Source: Candidatus Gastranaerophilales bacterium (lineage in GTDB: Bacteria; Cyanobacteriota; Vampirovibrionia; Gastranaerophilales; JAILCC01). Taken from it: a DNA stretch of 10,705 nt. The translations under genes were made by a program, and so were the position numbers. Numbering within the stretch: the first letter of the stretch is position 1; every line of letters begins with the position of its first letter. This document shows positions 6,693-10,705 of the stretch, piece after piece. The stretch is taken from positions 1 through 10,705 of the forward strand of contig JAKSUS010000026.1 of NCBI GenBank assembly GCA_024408745.1, read 5' to 3'. The notes under the pieces are model-generated. The model was not told the DNA's origin and did no database searches. It worked only from the letters and a program-made list of their open reading frames with translations.

Positions 6693-7124
6693 ATGAATAA
6701 AGCGACAGAACTATTTAAAAAAGGTTATAATTGCGCACAATCTGTTTTTTGTGCAAATTGCGACAAGGTTAATATTGATTTTGAAACAGGATTAAAACTT
6801 ACATCTTCTTTTGGCGGCGGAATGGGAAGATTAAGAGAAGTTTGCGGTGCTGTTACTGCTATGTTTATGCTTATAGGTTTGAAAAAAGGCTATATAACTT
6901 TTGATAATGATGAAATTAAAGAAAAACATTATGCAAAAGTTCAGGAATTAGCACATAAATTTGAAGAAAAATTCGGCTCAATTATTTGCAGGGAGTTGTT
7001 GAATTTAAATGAAAAAGCAAGCAACCCGAAACCTTCTCAGAGAACAGAAGAATATTATAAAGAAAGACCTTGCGAAAAGTTTATTGAATTTGCTTCTGAT
7101 TTAGTTGAAAAAGAACTAATGTAA
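6693..7124 (+). CDS. C_GCAxxG_C_C family putative redox-active cysteine protein (second copy)
   Basis: This 143-residue protein is a paralog of the one at 3647. It shares GYNCAQSV (C14), the nearby pair C20 and C23, SFGGGMG (39-45), the core VCGAVTAMFMLIGLKK (50-65) and SIICREL (C99). It differs in two ways. The CGAxxG signature reads CGAVTA, so the last glycine is alanine, and the C-terminal cysteine cluster is reduced to one residue (C127 in RPCEKF) after a longer polar stretch (105-125). The four family cysteines are therefore kept but the extra ones are lost. The protein is cytosolic and probably redox-active or cluster-binding by family; its function is not established. It seems to be transcribed alone. 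Its stop is one base from the stop of the convergent nrdG, with no terminator between them. Confidence 0.9.
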   Translation: MNKATELFKKGYNCAQSVFCANCDKVNIDFETGLKLTSSFGGGMGRLREVCGAVTAMFMLIGLKKGYITFDNDEIKEKHYAKVQELAHKFEEKFGSIICRELLNLNEKASNPKPSQRTEEYYKERPCEKFIEFASDLVEKELM

Positions 7125-7125
7125 A

Positions 7126-7821
7126 TTATCTTATTTCAACTAAATCAATAGTCTTTAACAAAATTTCTTTTATTTTTTCAAAATCTTCATTTGAATAAGT
7201 TTTTTCATTTATCAGATTTTGATTATAAATTTTTGATGGGACAAATTTTTGAAGATAATATTTTTTCGCACCTTTTATTAATTCTGCGATATTTTCAAAA
7301 TCTTCAAATGATAGTTGTGAACTGATTACAGTTGTCCGAAATTCATAATTAACACCGCTATTCATAATTAAATCAATACTTTTTCTGATATTATCGGGAT
7401 TAATAATCGTTCCTGTAATTTTGTGATATTTATCTAACGGTGCTTTTATATCCATAGCAAAATAATCAACAATGTTTTCTTTTAAAATTTCTTCAATTTT
7501 TTGAGGGAATGTACCGTTTGTGTCTAATTTTACCAAAAATCCTAATCTTTTTATTTCTTTTATAACTTCGATTAAATCATTTTGCAAACAGGGTTCTCCA
7601 CCTGTAATGACTACTCCGTCAAGTTTTCCTTGCCTTGTTTTTAAAAAATCATAAAATGAATTTAAGGTTATATCTGTTTGTAATGGTTCAGATGAGGATT
7701 TTAATAATTCAGGATTATGACAATATCCGCAGCGAAAATTACAGCCTTGAGTAAACAAAATAGCTGCAATTTTCTCCGGATAATCTAATAGTGAAGATTT
7801 TTGTAAACCGCCAATTAGCAT
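7126..7821 (-). CDS. nrdG: Anaerobic ribonucleoside-triphosphate reductase activating protein (radical SAM)
   Basis: The 231-residue enzyme is a radical-SAM glycyl-radical activase. The [4Fe-4S] cysteines are C27, C31 and C34 (GCNFRCGYCHNP), and the SAM-contact motif is ITGGEP (72-77). The opening GGLQKSSLLDYPEKIAAILF is typical of the longer NrdG type (TIGR02495) rather than the roughly 155-residue E. coli form. It cleaves S-adenosylmethionine and abstracts hydrogen from the glycyl radical site of NrdD, under anaerobic conditions only. The ATG overlaps the last codons of nrdD by 7 bases, and there is no good Shine-Dalgarno sequence, so translation is probably coupled to nrdD. That pairing confirms the substrate. 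It converges with the second C_GCAxxG_C_C gene. Confidence 0.94.
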   Translation of the reverse strand: MLIGGLQKSSLLDYPEKIAAILFTQGCNFRCGYCHNPELLKSSSEPLQTDITLNSFYDFLKTRQGKLDGVVITGGEPCLQNDLIEVIKEIKRLGFLVKLDTNGTFPQKIEEILKENIVDYFAMDIKAPLDKYHKITGTIINPDNIRKSIDLIMNSGVNYEFRTTVISSQLSFEDFENIAELIKGAKKYYLQKFVPSKIYNQNLINEKTYSNEDFEKIKEILLKTIDLVEIR

Positions 7822-9941
7822 ACTTTACAAGCTTTTTCCTCTACATTATAAGTTTTTCTTGTTTTAAATTCTGCTTGTTTACCTTTGTTCCATTGTTGAA
7901 CAGGTCTTATATAACCTACTATTCTTGAATAAACTTCACAATCTTCACCGCATTCGGGACATGTAAAATGTTCTCCGACAACATATCCATGATTTGGACA
8001 AATGCTGAATGTCGGTGAGAATGTGAAATAAGGTAATTTATAATTTGTACAGATTTTTTTAACAAGATTTTTCATTGTTTCGTTATTTGAAATTCTTTCA
8101 CCTGCAAAAATATGAATTGTTGTTCCGCCAGTATATTTTGTTTGCAATTCGTCTTGGTGATCAAGAACTTCAAACAAATCATCAGAATAATTAACAGGTA
8201 ATTGTGTAGAGTTACTGTAATAAGGTTGCGCACCTCTTTCATAATATTCTCTGTCATTTGAACAAATTATTCCGGTATGATTTTCTTTATCGAGTTTTGC
8301 TAATCTGTAACTTGTGCCTTCTGCAGGTGTCGCTTCCAAATTGTAGTTATTACCTGTTTCTTCTTGGAATTTTGTTATTTTTGCTCTCATAAAGTCCATA
8401 ACTTCAACAGCAAATTTTTTGCCGTTTTCGGTTCCTATTCCTTCATTAAACAAGTTCAAACATGCTTCATTCATACCGATTAAGCCGATTGTTGAAAAAT
8501 GGTTTTTCCAATACTGTTTAAATCTTGCATAAATATCTCTCAAATAGAATTTTGTATAAGGATATAAATTGTTATTAGTGAATTTTTCAAGTAATTTTCT
8601 CTTGATTTCAAGAGAGTTTTTCGCCAATAACATTCTTTCATTAAGTAACTTATAAAATTCTTCTTTTGATTTAGAAAGGTATGCAATTTGAGGTAAATTA
8701 ATCGTTACGACTCCAATTGAACCGGTTAAAGGGTTAGAACCGAATAATCCACCCCCGCGATATGCTAATTCTCTGTTATCAATTCTCAATCTGCAACACA
8801 TTGAACGTGCATCTTCAGGGTTTAAGTCTGAATTAATAAAGTTAGAGAAATTAGGAATACCATATTTTGCAGCCATTTCCCAAAGTCCTGAAAGATTTTC
8901 ATTATTCCAATCAAAATCTTTTGTAATGTTATAAGTCGGAATAGGGAATGTAAATACTCTTCCCGATGCATCACCCTGCATCATAACTTCAAAGAAGGCT
9001 TTATTTATCATATCCATTTCCGTTTGAAATTCGCCATAAGTTTCGTCCATAATTTCACCGCCGATTATGACATTTTGTTTTGCATAATAACTCGGAACGG
9101 TTAAATCCATTGTGATATTAGAAAATGGAGTTTGAAAACCAACTCTTGTCGGAACATTCATATTAAATACAAATTCCTGAATGGCTTGTTTTACTTGTTT
9201 GTAATTTAAATTATCGTATCTTACAAATGGTGCAAGCAAAGTATCAACGTTAGAAAACGCCTGCGCACCTGCACTTTCACCCTGCATTGTGTAAAGAAAA
9301 TTTACCATTTGCCCTAAAGCAGTTCTAAAGTGTTTCGGAGGAGCACTTTCAACTTTTCCTTTAACCCCTTTAAAACCTTCTAACAATAAGTCTTTCAAAT
9401 CCCAACCAACGCAATAAGTTGAAATGATATTTAAGTCGTGGATATGAATTGCGCCTGAAAGATGTGCATTTTTAATTTCATCAGGATAAATTTTGTTTAA
9501 CCAGTAATTTTTGCTTACATTTGAAGCAATATAGTTATTCAAGCCTTGAATTGAATAAGACATATTTGAGTTTTCATTAACCTGCCAATCCAATTCTTTT
9601 AAATATTCATCAACCATTGTAACATCAGCGTTACTTGTAAAATCTCTTAATTTACTATGTTGTTCACGATAAAGAATGTAAGATTTTGCAGTTGCTTTGT
9701 AATCTGATGAAAGCAAAACATTTTCAACCGCATCTTGGATTTCTTCAATAGTTGGTGCTTTTAAGTTGCTCTCTTTTTTGCTTACCAAATCTTCAATAAG
9801 TTTAACAACATCTTGTGTTAATTTTTTTGCAGTTTGCTTGTCAAACTCTTTTGTTGTTTCTGATGCTTTTGCAATAGCATCAGTAATTTTTGAGGAGTTA
9901 AATGATACAATTTCCCCATCTCTTTTTAAAACTTTTTCCAT
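7815..9941 (-). CDS. nrdD: Anaerobic (class III) ribonucleoside-triphosphate reductase
   Basis: The protein is 708 residues from the ATG at 9941. An ATP-cone (about 2-95, opening KVLKRDGEIVSF) gives allosteric control. The radical domain has C177 (STYCVGWDL) and C382/C383 (SMCCRLRID), candidates for the active-site thiols. Near the end are the zinc site (CPNH at 648, CPEC at 661-664) and the glycyl radical loop RIVGYIRPVQQW, with G676 as the radical residue. The extreme C-terminus is CKVC (C705, C708). It reduces NTPs to dNTPs under anaerobic conditions and needs NrdG. The frame extends to an ATG at 9980, but that stretch belongs to the riboswitch leader. The ATG at 9941 has GGAGAGGA just upstream and begins the conserved sequence, so it is the true start. 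Confidence 0.96.
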   Translation of the reverse strand: MEKVLKRDGEIVSFNSSKITDAIAKASETTKEFDKQTAKKLTQDVVKLIEDLVSKKESNLKAPTIEEIQDAVENVLLSSDYKATAKSYILYREQHSKLRDFTSNADVTMVDEYLKELDWQVNENSNMSYSIQGLNNYIASNVSKNYWLNKIYPDEIKNAHLSGAIHIHDLNIISTYCVGWDLKDLLLEGFKGVKGKVESAPPKHFRTALGQMVNFLYTMQGESAGAQAFSNVDTLLAPFVRYDNLNYKQVKQAIQEFVFNMNVPTRVGFQTPFSNITMDLTVPSYYAKQNVIIGGEIMDETYGEFQTEMDMINKAFFEVMMQGDASGRVFTFPIPTYNITKDFDWNNENLSGLWEMAAKYGIPNFSNFINSDLNPEDARSMCCRLRIDNRELAYRGGGLFGSNPLTGSIGVVTINLPQIAYLSKSKEEFYKLLNERMLLAKNSLEIKRKLLEKFTNNNLYPYTKFYLRDIYARFKQYWKNHFSTIGLIGMNEACLNLFNEGIGTENGKKFAVEVMDFMRAKITKFQEETGNNYNLEATPAEGTSYRLAKLDKENHTGIICSNDREYYERGAQPYYSNSTQLPVNYSDDLFEVLDHQDELQTKYTGGTTIHIFAGERISNNETMKNLVKKICTNYKLPYFTFSPTFSICPNHGYVVGEHFTCPECGEDCEVYSRIVGYIRPVQQWNKGKQAEFKTRKTYNVEEKACKVC

Positions 9942-10046
9942 AATATCCTCTCCATAGTCACGTAGATATACACTCATCAAGGCATTCCGACTTTAACGGC
10001 CGCGGACCGGCGAGGGACTTTCACCCATGCTTTCCACTTGAAGGTT
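9942..10046 (-). ncRNA. Cobalamin (B12) riboswitch, short type, leader of nrdDG
   Basis: On the minus strand the leader reads, in order: CAAG (10037-10040), GGAAAGC, a P3-like hairpin GGG-TGAAAGT-CCC (10014-10026), CCGGTCCGCGG (10000-10010), GTTAAAGTC, then GGAATGCC (9981-9988) and CTTG (9978-9981) closing the stem with CAAG. This follows the cobalamin riboswitch core, closest in layout to the short Cbl-II/env8-type aptamers that lack peripheral extensions (GTGAAA in the P3 loop, GAATGCC in J6/3). A downstream hairpin (ATATC with GATAT) encloses the Shine-Dalgarno sequence, so ligand binding would plausibly block translation. CGTGAC in its loop could pair imperfectly with GTCCGCG in the aptamer as the kissing contact. 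The segment is strikingly G+C-rich against the surroundings. Family call by eye; not confirmed by a covariance model. Confidence 0.75.
9945..9957 (-). promoter_or_regulatory. nrdD Shine-Dalgarno sequence within the riboswitch expression platform
   Basis: On the minus strand GGAGAGGAT precedes ATT and the ATG at 9941. It decides the start of nrdD against the in-frame ATG at 9980 and lies inside the hairpin that is likely to form when the riboswitch is bound. Confidence 0.7.
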
Positions 10047-10051
10047 ATTTT

Positions 10052-10080
10052 ATTGTAACAAATATTTTTAGAGTTTACAA
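10052..10080 (-). promoter_or_regulatory. Sigma-70-type promoter of nrdDG
   Basis: On the minus strand TTGTAA (10075-10080) and TACAAT (10052-10057) are 17 bases apart. The predicted transcription start, near 10045, places the riboswitch immediately at the 5' end of the transcript, which supports both calls. Confidence 0.65.
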
Positions 10081-10164
10081 ACAAGTTAATAAATTTATTT
10101 AACATTAATATATAAAGTATTTTTAAATTTTTATATAAAAATCATCCAAATACTTGAAACATAC

Positions 10165-10194
10165 TTGTCAAAGTTATGTTATTGTTGTTATACT
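10165..10194 (+). promoter_or_regulatory. Sigma-70-type promoter of the sigma-factor-like gene
   Basis: TTGTCA (10165-10170) and TATACT (10189-10194) are 18 bases apart, with a start expected near 10201 and about 20 bases of leader before the GTG at 10222. It diverges from the nrdDG promoter about 85 bases away. Confidence 0.6.
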
Positions 10195-10221
10195 ATTGTA
10201 AGAGGGTAGGAAGTTAAAAAA

Positions 10222-10705
10222 GTGGTTGTCGTTCAAGAGTATAAAAATATAATTGAAAAAATGGTTACTTCAAACAAACGTTTTTCGGGTAACGAAGACC
10301 TTTTTGAAGATTTTTGTGCTGAAGCGATGGAACGTTGTTGCTTCTTATTAAAAAAAACCGATGAAATCACCAAAATTGAAAACTATCTTAATAAACTTAC
10401 CTCTAATGCAATGATTAGCGTTTTAAAAACCTCAGGTAGAATAACAAGAAGTGCTGACGGCTATAAAAATATTGCACAAATAACAGTACCGCTAGAAAAT
10501 CCTCTTGATGACGGCATTTTAGATATAAAAGACACCACTATTAATTTTGTTGAAAAAATATCAGAACAAGAAACCCTGCAAGAAATTTATAATTTGGTTT
10601 TGAAATTTAATGAAGAAGAACCTCAGGAATATTATTCAAAAATATTTTATATGAAGTATGTTCAGGGGAGAAAACAAAGAGAAATTGCCCAAACATTAAA
10701 AATCA
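10222..10705 (+). CDS. ECF-like sigma-70 family factor (C-terminus cut off by window edge)
   Basis: An open frame of 161 codons runs from a GTG at 10222 to the right edge. The GTG is chosen because AGGAAG (10208-10213) lies 8 bases upstream and a stop lies in frame before it; the ATG at 10261 has no ribosome binding site. Residues 22-75 resemble sigma region 2: GNEDLFEDFCAEAMERC recalls the 'DAEDLxQE' helix, and YLNKLTSNAMISVLKTSGR recalls the 'YLxxIARNxxIDxLRK' helix. A linker (80-115) leads to the start of a region-4 helix-turn-helix (IFYMKYVQGRKQREIAQTLKI, about 141-161), with the conserved 'EIAxxLxI' pattern. It should direct RNA polymerase to a special promoter set. No anti-sigma gene is visible, but the sequence ends before one could appear. 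The match is by pattern only. Confidence 0.7.
   Translation, partial: MVVVQEYKNIIEKMVTSNKRFSGNEDLFEDFCAEAMERCCFLLKKTDEITKIENYLNKLTSNAMISVLKTSGRITRSADGYKNIAQITVPLENPLDDGILDIKDTTINFVEKISEQETLQEIYNLVLKFNEEEPQEYYSKIFYMKYVQGRKQREIAQTLKI

Noticed and set aside
9942..9980. In-frame ATG at 9980 as the nrdD start
   Set aside because: The extra 13 residues are not NrdD-like, lie within the riboswitch leader, and lack a Shine-Dalgarno sequence, whereas the ATG at 9941 has GGAGAGGA upstream.
1..10705. CRISPR arrays, tRNA or rRNA genes, insertion sequences, prophage genes
   Set aside because: I saw no regular direct repeats with spacers, no cloverleaf or rRNA-like segment, and no transposase, integrase or phage structural gene.

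Overview
The window is AT-rich (roughly 30% G+C) bacterial DNA with compact genes and short intergenic gaps. It carries an MlaE-type permease of the kind also found in cyanobacteria, a dockerin-like repeat protein, paired C_GCAxxG_C_C cysteine proteins, a class III (oxygen-sensitive) ribonucleotide reductase, and proteins with an 'FNG' box near the N-terminus. Together these suggest an anaerobic gut bacterium of the Gastranaerophilales / Vampirovibrionia (Melainabacteria) type. That assignment is an inference from gene content and style, with moderate confidence; there is no rRNA or other phylogenetic marker here.

Left part (1-3510). A truncated polytopic membrane protein gene runs off the left edge on the minus strand. 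It diverges from a formyltransferase of the Fmt superfamily, which is followed on the same strand by an MlaE-family lipid-transport permease. The permease converges with a minus-strand HD-domain gene that starts at TTG behind a strong Shine-Dalgarno sequence.

Middle part (3511-7124). Five plus-strand genes follow: a C_GCAxxG_C_C cysteine protein, a three-loop dockerin/EF-hand-like protein ending in a clear terminator, an exported DUF3089-like alpha/beta hydrolase, a small FNG-box protein of unknown function ending in a second clear terminator, and a second C_GCAxxG_C_C protein with its own promoter. They are separated by terminators or gaps and look mostly like single-gene units.

Right part (7126-10705). 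The minus-strand operon nrdD-nrdG encodes anaerobic ribonucleotide reductase and its radical-SAM activase, overlapping by 7 bases. Its roughly 105-base leader is far more G+C-rich than its surroundings and matches the core of a short-type cobalamin riboswitch, just downstream of a good sigma-70-type promoter. The expected logic is that B12 shuts off this B12-independent reductase, which would make sense if a B12-dependent class II enzyme (NrdJ) exists elsewhere in the genome. Divergent from nrdD, with its own good promoter, is the start of an ECF-like sigma factor gene that runs off the right edge.

The strongest points for follow-up are the riboswitch-controlled nrdDG operon, the formyltransferase that seems to lack the tRNA-recognition loop, the FNG box in two otherwise unrelated proteins, and the dockerin-like protein with no visible export signal.
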